A stretch of 64,000 nt of DNA from Dehalococcoidia bacterium (GTDB lineage: Bacteria; Chloroflexota; Dehalococcoidia; E44-bin15), in assembly GCA_035528575.1 (NCBI GenBank), contig DATKYK010000015.1, positions 1-64,000 of the forward strand, read 5' to 3'. Both the position numbers and the translations under genes were made by a program. Positions 24,816-34,091 of the stretch are shown here, piece after piece. Numbering within the stretch: the stretch's first letter is position 1; each line of letters begins with the position of its first letter. Under the pieces are notes generated by a model, which did not search any database, was not told the origin of the DNA, and saw only the letters and a program-made list of their open reading frames with translations.

Positions 24816-25874
24816 TTATCCACATTGAGGCGGGGTATTTAAAAAGCTCTCTCTCATCTCCCGGGCGACCTCCTCGGGCAGGGTCTCGATAATCCAAATA
24901 TCGTAGAAGCGCTCCATAGAACCAGCATCGCTGGTATAGAGCGGCCTAAAAACCGGCCTCGATATTATGCGGGCGCTCATGAGGAAATAATCAGGGCGCT
25001 CCGCAAGCGGTGCCGAATAGGTGATCAGGTTAAAGGAATTTATACCCATCGCCCTGTAGCAGCGCAGTATTTTCAAAATAGCGGCGGCGAAATCCCCGGT
25101 TTGCCCTTCATCCAGGTCCATCAGGTTTACGGCACGCTTTAATATCACCTGAACCTCGTTATTCCCCCTGGGAGCGAAGCTGGCTATTACCGCCAGGGAA
25201 TCGTTTTCCCCGATATACCTCTCACCAATCTCCCGCTCAGCCCGGATCAATTCCTGCCAGTAGCTTGCTCCCTGCCGCTGCAGGTATTCCTCGCTTTTCA
25301 CCATGAGCCTCTCCAGTTCCGGCGTGGGGGCACGATCCACCACTATCTGTACATGGGGGTGTATTATGCTCGCCCCGCTGGGCGGCAGGTGATTCCAGAT
25401 CCACAGGGGGTATTTCGCCTCTGGGTCCTTTTGGTGCACCAGGGCAATGTATTCCTTCGATACAGTTAGGTTATCCACCAGCATCTCGGTGGTAAATTCG
25501 TCCAGCTCCAGGTAGTGCCTCCCCGTCAAGGTAGCCACGGCGTGGTATTCGGCAAAGGGGTATAGATTGGGAAAGAGCAGGCATTCCCCCCTCTCTATCC
25601 TGCCGCCCGGGAGCAGCCTTGACGGGAGTTTTGGCGTTCTCTGTCGTATGTTCTCGGCGCAAAAGAAACAGCCAGACCTTGTCCGCTCCACCATCTCCTT
25701 GACCACTAGCTCACCTTTCTGTGCCTGCTTCACCCTTCCCGCCCTGGTTACATTGATCCTGCTCTGTGAACCGGTCAAGGGGTCCTCCCGATACTCAATT
25801 GGCTGGATCTCGCTCTCAAATTGAAGCGCAGGGCTCAGAAGCTCCTGGCTCTTTACCTCTCTGCGAAACTGCAT
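24816..25874 (-). CDS. Galactose-1-phosphate uridylyltransferase-like nucleotidyltransferase
   Basis: About 352 residues from ATG 25874, chosen because GAGGGG lies 7 bases upstream; an earlier in-frame start at 25982 has no such site. The zinc-type CFFCAEN motif and the HIT-superfamily active site HPHVQIVVD (His-Pro-His-x-Gln, with the nucleophilic second His) mark a GalT-like enzyme that transfers a nucleotide to or from sugar phosphates. The true substrate is uncertain: it stands alone, without galK or galE. ADP-sugar/UDP-sugar pyrophosphorylase-like activity is an alternative. Confidence 0.8.
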   Translation of the reverse strand: MQFRREVKSQELLSPALQFESEIQPIEYREDPLTGSQSRINVTRAGRVKQAQKGELVVKEMVERTRSGCFFCAENIRQRTPKLPSRLLPGGRIERGECLLFPNLYPFAEYHAVATLTGRHYLELDEFTTEMLVDNLTVSKEYIALVHQKDPEAKYPLWIWNHLPPSGASIIHPHVQIVVDRAPTPELERLMVKSEEYLQRQGASYWQELIRAEREIGERYIGENDSLAVIASFAPRGNNEVQVILKRAVNLMDLDEGQTGDFAAAILKILRCYRAMGINSFNLITYSAPLAERPDYFLMSARIISRPVFRPLYTSDAGSMERFYDIWIIETLPEEVAREMRESFLNTPPQCG

Positions 25875-26062
25875 CGTGCAACCCCTCAGTGGTGAGAAAT
25901 GGTTAGTTATTATAGCACATCGTAGCTCCCTTAAAGGGGGGTTACAATCAGATAGAGCGATTACTACTTTAATTGCGCTCAAGCCGACCCGCCGACCTCA
26001 TGGGCCGAGGAGTCCCGGCCAGATATCCCTCTCCCAACAGGGACGGTGGGCGAGGCTATGAA

Positions 26063-26821
26063 TTACCTGCCCTTCCACACTGGCGGTCTATTCTGGGCAT
26101 AGGCTATCGCCCCCTCCATGAGGTCCTCACTGGTTAGGGCCGCGGCCATGATAGTGTCGGTGGCCGTTGCTTCCTCATCGGTGGGATAGATGTACCTGAA
26201 TGCAGCCTCCTTGGTTAGCCTTATCGCCAGGGGGGCATTTTTACATAGACGTTCCGCCAGGGCGGTGGCGGCGGGCATAAGCTTATCGGCTGGAACGACC
26301 TTGTTAACGAGACCTACCTCGTACGCTCGCTGCGCGCTTATCGGGTCTCCGGTGAAGAGCATCTCCATTGCTATTGCCGTTGGTATATAGCGGGGGAGGT
26401 GAGCGCTACCGATGGCGGATGATCCGATCTGTACCTCAGTAATGGCGAAGCGGGCGTCCTCGCTGGCGATCCTCAGGTCGCATTCCATGGCTAGAAGCCA
26501 GCCTCCAGCATAGGCGGGACCGTTTACCGCAGCGATAATGGGTTTCCAGACCTTGAGAAGGCCGGGACATAGAGCGTTACGATTCTCCCCCGGCCTTATG
26601 AAGGATCCCTGCGCCGCCCGCTCTCTGAGATCGAGCCCGGCGCAGAAGGCCCTCCCTGCGCCGGTAAGGACGGCTACCCACAGGTCGTCATCATCCCGGA
26701 AGTCTATCCATGCCTTCTCCAGCTCGCCCAGCAGCTCGTAACTGAGGGCATTTCTCTTCTCGGGGCGGTTCAGGGTGAGATAGGCGATCCTTCCCTTCTT
26801 CTCATACAGAAGGACAGACAT
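26063..26821 (-). CDS. Enoyl-CoA hydratase/isomerase family protein
   Basis: The 252-residue crotonase-fold protein has the oxyanion-hole segments AGRAFCAGLDLRE and VNGPAYAGGWLLAMECDLRI, then ARFAITEVQIG, and ends NRPPVWKGR as in many short-chain enoyl-CoA hydratases. The Glu expected in GGGxELA is replaced by Trp/Leu (GGWLLAME), while Glu is present in ITEVQIG. Substrate cannot be told. It is monocistronic. Confidence 0.88.
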   Translation of the reverse strand: MSVLLYEKKGRIAYLTLNRPEKRNALSYELLGELEKAWIDFRDDDDLWVAVLTGAGRAFCAGLDLRERAAQGSFIRPGENRNALCPGLLKVWKPIIAAVNGPAYAGGWLLAMECDLRIASEDARFAITEVQIGSSAIGSAHLPRYIPTAIAMEMLFTGDPISAQRAYEVGLVNKVVPADKLMPAATALAERLCKNAPLAIRLTKEAAFRYIYPTDEEATATDTIMAAALTSEDLMEGAIAYAQNRPPVWKGR

Positions 26822-26939
26822 ATCGACCTCCTTCGTGTGATGGTGATTGCAAAAATAGACTCGTTTGTGCGCCGCAGTTTGTGCTCTCTGTCGCCTTCCA
26901 CCAGGCTGGTAGGGGTCTGTGGTTACCGGAAGGGTAGAC

Positions 26940-28073
26940 CTACGGGAGTTGCCAGAACTTGCCCTCGGTCTTTATCGCCGGGGCGAGCACCATCTCGACG
27001 CGCTGCATCTCCTTGATGGACTGCGCACCACACATGCCCATGGCGGTGCGCAGTGCCCCGATGAAATTCTGTGTTCCGCCGGTAACCGAGGCCGGCCCGA
27101 GGAGTATCTGCTCCAGGCTACCCGAGGTGCCTACCCTGATCCTTGTCCCTCTGGGTAATGCCGGGTGGGGGTTAGCCATGCCCCAGTGGAAGCCTCGCCC
27201 CGGTGCCTCCTGGGCCTGAGCCAGGACCGAGCCCAGCATTACAGCATCGGCACCGGAGGCGAAGGCCTTACAGAGGTCGCCACCGGTGCGGATACCGCCA
27301 TCGGTGATAACGGCAACATACCTACCGGTTTCCTTGAGATATTGCTCCCGTGCTGCGGCGCAGTCCATGGTCGCCGTTACCTGGGGGACGCCGACCCCCA
27401 GGACCTCCCTTGTGGTGCATGCTGCTCCGGGTCCCACGCCGACCAGGACGCCGGCGATTCCCTCCCTCATCAGGGCTAATGCTGCGCTGTAGCTGACGCA
27501 GTTGCCCACAATAATCGGTGCGGGCATTAGCTGGCAAAGCTCGGAGAAAACAAGCCCGTGATAGCTTTTTGAGAGGTGTCGAGTGGAGGTCACCGTGGAC
27601 TGCACCACGAAGATATCCACCCCTGCCTCAGCGGCGACAGGGGCAAATTGCTTGGTGTTCTGGGGCGTCACTGAGGTGGCACAAATCGCTCCGGCGCGCT
27701 TAATCTCCTTTATTCGTTCGGCAACCAGGGTTTCCTTGATCGGCGCGGAGTAGACCTTTTGCAGGAAGGGGGTGACCTCGCCATCGGGGACGCTCGCCAC
27801 CTCCGCCAACACCGCATCGGCATCCTCATAGCGGGTCTGTACCCCTTCCAGATTGAGCACCGCAAGACCGCCTAGCCTGCTCAGCAAAGCGGTAAAGCGG
27901 GCGTCCACCACAGCATCCATGGCGGAGGCGAGGATGGGGAGGGGAAAGGTAAGGTTCCCCATGATAAAATCTACGTTTACCTGTTCCGGGTTAATGGTAA
28001 TATCCCCTGGGACCAGAGCCACTTCGTCAAAGCTGTAGCATCGCCTCATCTCTTTGAACTGGGGGACAGGCAT
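26940..28073 (-). CDS. GuaB3-type IMP dehydrogenase family protein
   Basis: The 377-residue TIM barrel has the IMPDH signature with catalytic Cys in VGVGPGAACTTREVLG, then VITDGGIRTGGDLCKAFASG and VMLGSVLAQAQEAPGRG. There are no CBS domains, and the sequence style (CYSFDEVALVPGDITINPEQ) matches the GuaB3 family found in Actinobacteria, Cyanobacteria and Chloroflexi. Some GuaB3 proteins have IMPDH activity; others are of unknown function. A short gap separates it from the enoyl-CoA hydratase gene, with no sign of functional linkage. Confidence 0.88.
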   Translation of the reverse strand: MPVPQFKEMRRCYSFDEVALVPGDITINPEQVNVDFIMGNLTFPLPILASAMDAVVDARFTALLSRLGGLAVLNLEGVQTRYEDADAVLAEVASVPDGEVTPFLQKVYSAPIKETLVAERIKEIKRAGAICATSVTPQNTKQFAPVAAEAGVDIFVVQSTVTSTRHLSKSYHGLVFSELCQLMPAPIIVGNCVSYSAALALMREGIAGVLVGVGPGAACTTREVLGVGVPQVTATMDCAAAREQYLKETGRYVAVITDGGIRTGGDLCKAFASGADAVMLGSVLAQAQEAPGRGFHWGMANPHPALPRGTRIRVGTSGSLEQILLGPASVTGGTQNFIGALRTAMGMCGAQSIKEMQRVEMVLAPAIKTEGKFWQLP

Positions 28074-28288
28074 AATCTATCCTCCTCGCCCTTGAATTAT
28101 AATGGTAAAGGAAACTATATCAGAGGAGGAGGCCCAAAGTCAACGCTGATGAGCTCATTCGGATAGTGAGTGCACCCTGGATTATGAGAGGGTGGTAGAA
28201 TAGAAATGCTATAAGAGTCCAATGGATGGACTAGGCAATGGTCGGTAAGCTATAATGGTTCACAAATACACAGAATGGATTAGTGACA

Positions 28289-28483
28289 ATGGCAATCTAT
28301 ATTAAGACGTTGTCCTTCTCCACCAGAGGGGCGTTCAAGCCGGAGAGGGACGACAGCAGGGTAAACGATGCCCTCCAGCAACTTCAAAGCCAGGGAGCTA
28401 AAATCAGCGATGTTAGAGTGGCCTTCGGAGAAAGCTTGGTGATCTACCTGATCATATACGAAGCCACCAGCCCCATAATCTAG
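28289..28483 (+). CDS. Small hypothetical protein
   Basis: A 64-residue product (ATG 28289; a GTG two codons earlier is possible) beginning MAIYIKTLSFSTRGAFKPER. It has an alternating beta-alpha-beta pattern ending VIYLIIYEATSP, resembling a ferredoxin-like small fold. Family unknown. It ends 14 bases before rsmI and is probably co-transcribed with it. Confidence 0.55.
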   Translation: MAIYIKTLSFSTRGAFKPERDDSRVNDALQQLQSQGAKISDVRVAFGESLVIYLIIYEATSPII

Positions 28484-28497
28484 CCAGAGCTGGATTG

Positions 28498-29310
28498 ATG
28501 CCGATCCTTTACATCGTAGCCACCCCGATAGGCAACCTGGAGGATATTTCCTTCCGTGCGCTGCGTGTCCTCCGAGAGGTGGCGCTCATTGCAGCGGAGG
28601 ATACCCGTAAGACCAGGCGCCTCCTCACTGCCTATGGTATTAAAACCCCCTTAACCAGCTACCACGAGCACAGTAGAGAGGCCAAGCTATCCTACCTGCT
28701 AGGTCGTCTGGAGCAGGGGGATGTGGCACTGGTTTCTGAAGCGGGGATGCCCGGGATAAGCGACCCGGGCTATGAACTGGTGGTGTCAGCAATAGAGCGG
28801 GGCATCCCGGTTGTCCCCATACCTGGCCCCTCTGTTCTGGTCACCGCTCTCGCCGTCTCCGGGCTAAACGCCAGCGAGTTTATCTATGTCGGTTTCCTGC
28901 CCCGTAAGAAGGGTCAGCGGAGGAGGCTGCTGGAGCAGGTCGCCGATGAGGAGAGGACTATATTGGCTTTCGAGGCGCCTCACCGTGTCATAGCTGCTCT
29001 GGGGGATATCCTGGGTGTTCTGGGGGACCGCCGGATCGCTGTCTGCCGCGAGCTGACCAAGGTTCATGAGGAGATTTTTCGGGGGACTGTGAGCGCCGCC
29101 CTTTCCCATTTCCGCGAGCCGGTAGGTGAGTTCACCCTGGTGGTTGAAGGGAAGGCGAAAGGGGAGAAGGAAGTGAGTGCCTCCGCGGAAGAGGAGCTGT
29201 GCCGCTTATACCAAGAGGGCTTTTCGGCTAAGGACGCTGTCTCCCAGGTGGCAAAAGCTACAGGTATTGGAAAGAGAGAGCTCTACAGGCTCTGGATAAG
29301 ACTGAGCTAG
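28498..29310 (+). CDS. rsmI: 16S rRNA (cytidine-1402-2'-O)-methyltransferase
   Basis: About 270 residues with the tetrapyrrole-methylase fold of RsmI: LYIVATPIGNLEDISFRALR, AAEDTRKTRRLL, LVSEAGMPGISDPGYELV, VPIPGPSVLVTALAVSGL, and EAPHRV. It uses SAM to modify C1402 in the 30S decoding centre. A TTG one codon earlier is an alternative start. The C-terminal helix is present. Confidence 0.93.
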   Translation: MPILYIVATPIGNLEDISFRALRVLREVALIAAEDTRKTRRLLTAYGIKTPLTSYHEHSREAKLSYLLGRLEQGDVALVSEAGMPGISDPGYELVVSAIERGIPVVPIPGPSVLVTALAVSGLNASEFIYVGFLPRKKGQRRRLLEQVADEERTILAFEAPHRVIAALGDILGVLGDRRIAVCRELTKVHEEIFRGTVSAALSHFREPVGEFTLVVEGKAKGEKEVSASAEEELCRLYQEGFSAKDAVSQVAKATGIGKRELYRLWIRLS

Positions 29311-29348
29311 CCTTTACGGCGAGTATTGAGCTTGTTAAATAAACACAA

Positions 29349-29491
29349 CCTTTCTCATTACAAGGAGTAATTAGGCCCATTGGAAAGCTTATCTTAATCC
29401 CAATAGTGGAGTCATCATCCGTTTATAATAGCGTTTTTTACCGCCTAGTGAGGGGAATTATTCAAGCCTTTACTTTGTGCAGCAGGCTCTG
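29349..29491 (+). repeat. Dispersed ~143 bp intergenic repeat, copy B
   Basis: Inverse-orientation partner of 9371-9512. It lies between rsmI and metG, and contains no ORF. Confidence 0.8.
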
Positions 29492-29512
29492 TTGTGATAA
29501 AATAAATCAGCT

Positions 29513-31186
29513 ATGACTGAGCGCATCTTTATCGGGGTCGCCTGGCCCTATGCCAATGGGTCGCTTCACCTGGGACAGATCGCCGGTGCCTATTTGCCAG
29601 CGGATATATTTGCCCGCTACCATCGCCTCAAGGGCAACGATGTGCTCATGGTCTCCGGATCAGACCAGCATGGCACCCCTATTACAATACGCGCGGAGAA
29701 AGAGGGCAGGCCACCAAAAGAGATTGCTGACCGCTTTCACGAGGAATTTCTCGATTCGTGGCGGAAGCTGGGAATCTCTTTTGACCTTTTCACTACTACC
29801 GATACTCCCAACCATCAAAGGCTGGCCCAAGACCTATTTCTGACCCTTCAGGATAAGGGATATATCTATCGTGATACCATGACGCTACTCTACTGTTCTA
29901 GCTGCAGCAGGTTTCTGCCCGACCGCTATGTGGAGGGGACCTGCCCCTACTGCGGCTTTGAAGGGACAAGGGGAGACCAGTGCGATAAGTGCGGCAAGCC
30001 GCTGAACCCGGTGGACCTGCTCGATGCCTATTGCCGATTATGCACCTGCCCTCCGCAGGTCAGGGAGTCGGAGCACTTCTTCCTCCGCCTGAGCGCATTC
30101 AACGACCAGCTCACCGAATGGGTGAAAGGGCAGTCCCACTGGAAGCAGAATGTTAGTAATTTTACCATAAACTATTTAGCCGAGGGGCTGAAGGATAGGG
30201 CGATAACCAGGGATATTGAGTGGGGTATACCGGTGCCCGTTAATGGATTCGAGAACAAGCGACTCTATGTGTGGTTTGAGGCGGTGATCGGCTATCTCTC
30301 GGCGAGCGTGGAGTGGGCGGAGCGCCGTGGCGATGGGGATAGCTGGCGACAGTTCTGGCAGGGGGATGCCAGGTCCTATTACTTCATAGGTAAGGACAAT
30401 ATCATCTTTCACACCATTATCTGGCCGGCGGTGCTCCTGGGCTATGGAGGGCTCAACCTCCCTTACGATGTTCCTGCCAACGAGTTCCTCACCCTGGGGG
30501 GGCGGGCGCTCTCTACCAGCCGCAACTGGGCGGTCTGGCTACCCGATTATCTGGAGCGCTATGATCCCGATCCCTTACGCTACTTCCTGTCGGTGTGCAT
30601 GCCCGAGGAGGGGGATAGCGATTTTTCATGGCGGGAGTTTGTGCGCCGCAATAACGATGAGCTGGTGGCTACCTATGGAAACCTGGTTCATCGGGTGCTT
30701 ACTATGACCTATCGCAACTTCGGCGGCCAGGTGCCCGCGCCTGCTGAATTCGATGAGCGAAGCAACGCCATGGTTAAGAAGGCTGAAGATGCCCTCGACA
30801 GTATCGGCGGGTTGCTTGGGCGGTGTCACTTCAGGGAGGCGATTAGAATGGCGATGAGCCTGGCACAGGAAGCGAATCGCTACCTGGATGAGAAGGCTCC
30901 CTGGAAAAGGCTTGAGGATGAGCGTGAAGGAGCTGCCACCAGTTTATATGTGACCCTCTCTGTAATCTCGTGTCTCAAGACGCTTTTTTATCCCTTCTTG
31001 CCTTTTAGCTCGCAGGAATTGCATGAGCTTCTCGGCTTTGAAGGGAGGGTAGAGGATGGCGGCTGGTCGATAGACAGGTTGTCACCGGGCCAAAAGCTGG
31101 CTCCTCCCCAGCCCCTTTTTAGCAAGCTGGATGAGGAAATAGTGGCCGAGGAAGATGCCAGGCTGGAGCATGCCCGTGTTGGTTGA
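29513..31186 (+). CDS. metG: Methionyl-tRNA synthetase
   Basis: The 557-residue class I synthetase has the HIGH-like motif in YANGSLHLGQIAGAYLPADI and a four-Cys zinc region (CSSC...CPYCGF...CDKCGK...CRLC). The KMSKS loop is degenerate as GGRALSTSRNWAVW. FSWREFVRRNNDELVATYGN and the anticodon-binding helical domain follow. The C-terminal dimerisation domain of some MetG proteins is absent, so it is the short type. It overlaps tatD. Confidence 0.95.
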   Translation: MTERIFIGVAWPYANGSLHLGQIAGAYLPADIFARYHRLKGNDVLMVSGSDQHGTPITIRAEKEGRPPKEIADRFHEEFLDSWRKLGISFDLFTTTDTPNHQRLAQDLFLTLQDKGYIYRDTMTLLYCSSCSRFLPDRYVEGTCPYCGFEGTRGDQCDKCGKPLNPVDLLDAYCRLCTCPPQVRESEHFFLRLSAFNDQLTEWVKGQSHWKQNVSNFTINYLAEGLKDRAITRDIEWGIPVPVNGFENKRLYVWFEAVIGYLSASVEWAERRGDGDSWRQFWQGDARSYYFIGKDNIIFHTIIWPAVLLGYGGLNLPYDVPANEFLTLGGRALSTSRNWAVWLPDYLERYDPDPLRYFLSVCMPEEGDSDFSWREFVRRNNDELVATYGNLVHRVLTMTYRNFGGQVPAPAEFDERSNAMVKKAEDALDSIGGLLGRCHFREAIRMAMSLAQEANRYLDEKAPWKRLEDEREGAATSLYVTLSVISCLKTLFYPFLPFSSQELHELLGFEGRVEDGGWSIDRLSPGQKLAPPQPLFSKLDEEIVAEEDARLEHARVG

Positions 31187-31976
31187 TTCTCATACCCACA
31201 TCGATATGCGCCTTTTCAATAAAGACCGCGACCGGGTGTTGGAGAGGGCCAGGGGTGCCGGGGTGGTGGCAATGGTCGATGTGGGCTGCGACCTCGACTC
31301 CAGCAGAGAGGCGGTAAGGCTGGCGGCGCTATACCCTGAGGTTTTCGCTGCCGTGGGGTTTCACCCCCATAGCGCTGCTAGGATGAGGGATGATGACCTG
31401 GAGAGGTTGTCTGAGCTGGCCCGGCAACCCAAGGTGGTAGCCATAGGGGAGATCGGGCTTGACTTTTATCGCAATCTATCGCCAAAGGAGATACAGATCG
31501 AGGCATTTAAAAAGCAGCTGGCATTAGCACGCGGGCTCAATTTGCCGGTGATCGTTCACTGCCGCGATGCTCAGGAGGAGGTGCTCGGCATACTCACCGG
31601 GTGGTCTAACGGCATAGGTGGGGTTGGTGGAGCGGATGGAATGACAGAATCTATAGGCGTGCTCCATTGCTTTAGCGGTGATAGCGAGCTTAGCCAGAGA
31701 TATATTGAGATGGGATTCCTCCTTTCCATTGCAGGTCCCGTCACCTATCCCTCTTCCGGTGCCTTTGAGATTGCCCATCACATACCACTGGACAGGCTAC
31801 TCATTGAGACCGATTGCCCCTATCTGGCTCCCCAGCCCTATCGGGGCAAGAGGAATGAGCCAGCGAATGTTTCTTTGGTCGCGGAGAAGATTAGCGAGGT
31901 CAGGGGAGTGCCCAGCGATGTGGTTGCGGAGCACACCACCGCGAACGCGTCCCGGCTCTTCCGGCTGCCCCTTTGA
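31170..31976 (+). CDS. tatD: TatD-family metal-dependent deoxyribonuclease
   Basis: From ATG 31170 (another at 31155) the protein is about 268 residues: VDSHTHIDMRLF (metal-binding HxH), AIGEIGLDFYRN, VIVHCRDAQEEVL, VLHCFSGDSEL and IETDCPYLAPQPYRGKRNEP. These are the usual TatD/YcfH metal ligands. It overlaps the end of metG by 17 bases, the classic metG-tatD arrangement. Confidence 0.92.
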   Translation: MPVLVDSHTHIDMRLFNKDRDRVLERARGAGVVAMVDVGCDLDSSREAVRLAALYPEVFAAVGFHPHSAARMRDDDLERLSELARQPKVVAIGEIGLDFYRNLSPKEIQIEAFKKQLALARGLNLPVIVHCRDAQEEVLGILTGWSNGIGGVGGADGMTESIGVLHCFSGDSELSQRYIEMGFLLSIAGPVTYPSSGAFEIAHHIPLDRLLIETDCPYLAPQPYRGKRNEPANVSLVAEKISEVRGVPSDVVAEHTTANASRLFRLPL

Positions 31977-31990
31977 GTGAAAGGAGTTTT

Positions 31991-32956
31991 ATGTCGGTAG
32001 CTTCTATTTACGAGTCGATTAATGAAGGCCTGGGGATGGTGGAGGAGAAGCTAAAAAGCTTTGCCCAGGTGGACCTCCCCTGGGTGGCGGATCCATTGGT
32101 CTATGTTCTGGAGAGCACGGGCAAACGGATACGGCCCGGGCTTACACTGCTTGCGGGCAGGTTTCATTACTACGACCTGGAGTCATTGGTACCCATGGCT
32201 GCGGCTATCGAGCTGTTCCATAATGCTACCCTGGTCCACGATGATGCGGTGGATAAGGCTTCGTTGCGGCGGGGCAAGACTGCAGTGAATAGCCTTTGGG
32301 GGGAGGGCGTCGCAGTGCTTTTAGGGGACTACCTTTTCTCCCTTGCTGCCGACCTGGTCTGCAGCATTGGTAACTTCAGGGTGATGAACCTTTTCGCCAA
32401 GACCCTGACCGAGATATCCAGCGGTCAGTTGAGAGAGACTTTTAACGCTTATAGCTGGCGCCAGGATCGCGAGGGCTATTATGAGCAGATATATAGCAAG
32501 ACCGCTTCTCTCTTCGCCGCCGCTACCGGTACCGGGTCGGTGCTGAGCCAGGCCCCGGAGGAAGCGGTGACGGCGCTCACAAGCTACGGGAAGAATCTTG
32601 GCATGGCATTCCAGGTCATCGATGATATCCTGGACGTCATTGGCGATGAGGGGGAGATGGGAAAGCCGGTGGGCAGCGATCTCATACAGGGTACCCTGAC
32701 ACTGCCGATAATCCTGCTTATGGAGAAAAACCCCGATGGCAACCACCTGAGGGAGCTATTTGAAAAAAGTGAGGATCCGCCGGATGTCGCTCGGATTATT
32801 GAGATAGTGCGCAACTCGCCCATTATTGATGAGTGCTACCGGATCGCCGGAGGCTTCCTATCCCAGGCCTGCCGCGCCCTGGAGACGCTGCCGCAGAACT
32901 CCTGCAGCCGGTCTCTCCGTGAGTTAACGGACTACGTTATTGAGCGCAGGAGTTAG
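31991..32956 (+). CDS. trans-Polyprenyl diphosphate synthase
   Basis: About 321 residues from ATG 31991, which has an AAAGGAG site 4 bases upstream (a TTG at 31973 is less likely). The first Asp-rich motif is in LVHDDAVDKASLRRG, the second in FQVIDDILDVIGDEG; STGKRIRPGL binds IPP. This is a long-chain-type isoprenyl synthase, making quinone or other isoprenoid side chains. Chain length cannot be read with confidence. Confidence 0.9.
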   Translation: MSVASIYESINEGLGMVEEKLKSFAQVDLPWVADPLVYVLESTGKRIRPGLTLLAGRFHYYDLESLVPMAAAIELFHNATLVHDDAVDKASLRRGKTAVNSLWGEGVAVLLGDYLFSLAADLVCSIGNFRVMNLFAKTLTEISSGQLRETFNAYSWRQDREGYYEQIYSKTASLFAAATGTGSVLSQAPEEAVTALTSYGKNLGMAFQVIDDILDVIGDEGEMGKPVGSDLIQGTLTLPIILLMEKNPDGNHLRELFEKSEDPPDVARIIEIVRNSPIIDECYRIAGGFLSQACRALETLPQNSCSRSLRELTDYVIERRS

Positions 32957-32986
32957 AACTTGCCGAGGGCCTTGATCTGTTAACCT

Positions 32987-33259
32987 CTACCCCTTGGGTA
33001 CAAGCTTCAGTGCCTCTTCTACCTCCATCACCGGCACATTGTCAAACTTACCAAGGTCATCCCAGGCCATGATAGCGGCCAGCATAAGTTTAGGGTCGTC
33101 AGGTCCCTCAGTCAGAGTGAAATTTCGTCCACCTGTGAGATCGGTCCATTCGCCAATCAATTTCAGCCCTTGGGGGAGTCCTGTACCTATCTCCAGTCGC
33201 CTTTTAACGACCTCATCCCTTTTCTCCGGTTCATAAGTGAAAATACTCATCCACAGCAT
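32987..33259 (-). CDS. DUF3303-like small protein
   Basis: A 90-residue protein, MLWMSIFTYEPEKRDEVVKR, then GLKLIGEWTDLTGGRNFTL, an alpha/beta-barrel dimer-like fold typical of DUF3303. No catalytic residues are known. It is convergent with the prenyl synthase gene and 17 bases from recO. Confidence 0.7.
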   Translation of the reverse strand: MLWMSIFTYEPEKRDEVVKRRLEIGTGLPQGLKLIGEWTDLTGGRNFTLTEGPDDPKLMLAAIMAWDDLGKFDNVPVMEVEEALKLVPKG

Positions 33260-33276
33260 TTTACCCCTCCTTTTCT

Positions 33277-34083
33277 TTATGCTATATTCCCCTCGAGGCC
33301 TTCGGAGCCCCTATAGTACCGGGGCTGCTCCCTCCTTAGCCGGTCCAGCCACGCCACTGATTTCACCTCACGCTCCAGAACGTACCTGATGTAGTGGCGC
33401 ATAAGGCTCTCCAGCTCCCGGGATAGGTCCTGGTTAATACTCAACCGGCTGGCTTTAGAGTAGTCACTTTCTTGCAGGAAGCGCATCACCTTGAGGCCGT
33501 TGAGGGAGATGGGATGGGACAGGGGCTCCTTCTCCCGGCATGCGGGGCAGAGCACACCGCCGCCGCTTGAGCTAAAGAAGTTACCTCTCGGCTCTAAGGA
33601 CGATTTACAGCCCAGACAATGGTGAAGCTCGGGCTTATAGCCCAAATGGGTGAGGAGGTTTACCTCGAAGTAGCGCAGGGTCAGCTCCCCATTATCGGTC
33701 TCAGAGAGCCGGTGTAGAGTATCGAGTAGCAGCTTATAGAGCCGGTAGTTCTCCACGTTTTCTGCGGTGAACTGCGCCACCAGCTCGGCGGCATACAGGG
33801 CCAGGCTGGTGCGCCACAGGTCGCTCCTTAAGGGGAGGAAGCTTGAGATTGTCTCCGATTGGGTGATAATGTCCAGGTTCTGCCCCCGCGCCAGCATCAG
33901 GGAGCATTGAGTGAGCAGCTCGAGGTGACCGCCCATCTTGCTCTTGGGTCGGCGCACCCCCTTGGCGATGGCGCTGAATTTGCCCAGGTTGGGGGTATAG
34001 AGGGTGAGGATCTTGTCCGCCTCCCCCAGGTTCATGTGCTTTAAGACAATGGCTTCAGTTTTGTAGACCTTTGGCGCGGTCAT
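33277..34083 (-). CDS. recO: DNA repair protein RecO
   Basis: The 268-residue protein has an N-terminal OB fold (YKTEAIVLKHMNLGEADKIL, FSAIAKGVRRPKSKMGGHLE), a helical middle and a four-Cys zinc site (CLGCKSSL ... CPACREK). It loads RecA with RecR on SSB-coated DNA; recR lies at 38281. It is preceded by an AlkD-like repair gene on the same strand. Confidence 0.92.
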   Translation of the reverse strand: MTAPKVYKTEAIVLKHMNLGEADKILTLYTPNLGKFSAIAKGVRRPKSKMGGHLELLTQCSLMLARGQNLDIITQSETISSFLPLRSDLWRTSLALYAAELVAQFTAENVENYRLYKLLLDTLHRLSETDNGELTLRYFEVNLLTHLGYKPELHHCLGCKSSLEPRGNFFSSSGGGVLCPACREKEPLSHPISLNGLKVMRFLQESDYSKASRLSINQDLSRELESLMRHYIRYVLEREVKSVAWLDRLRREQPRYYRGSEGLEGNIA

Positions 34084-34091
34084 TTCTGACC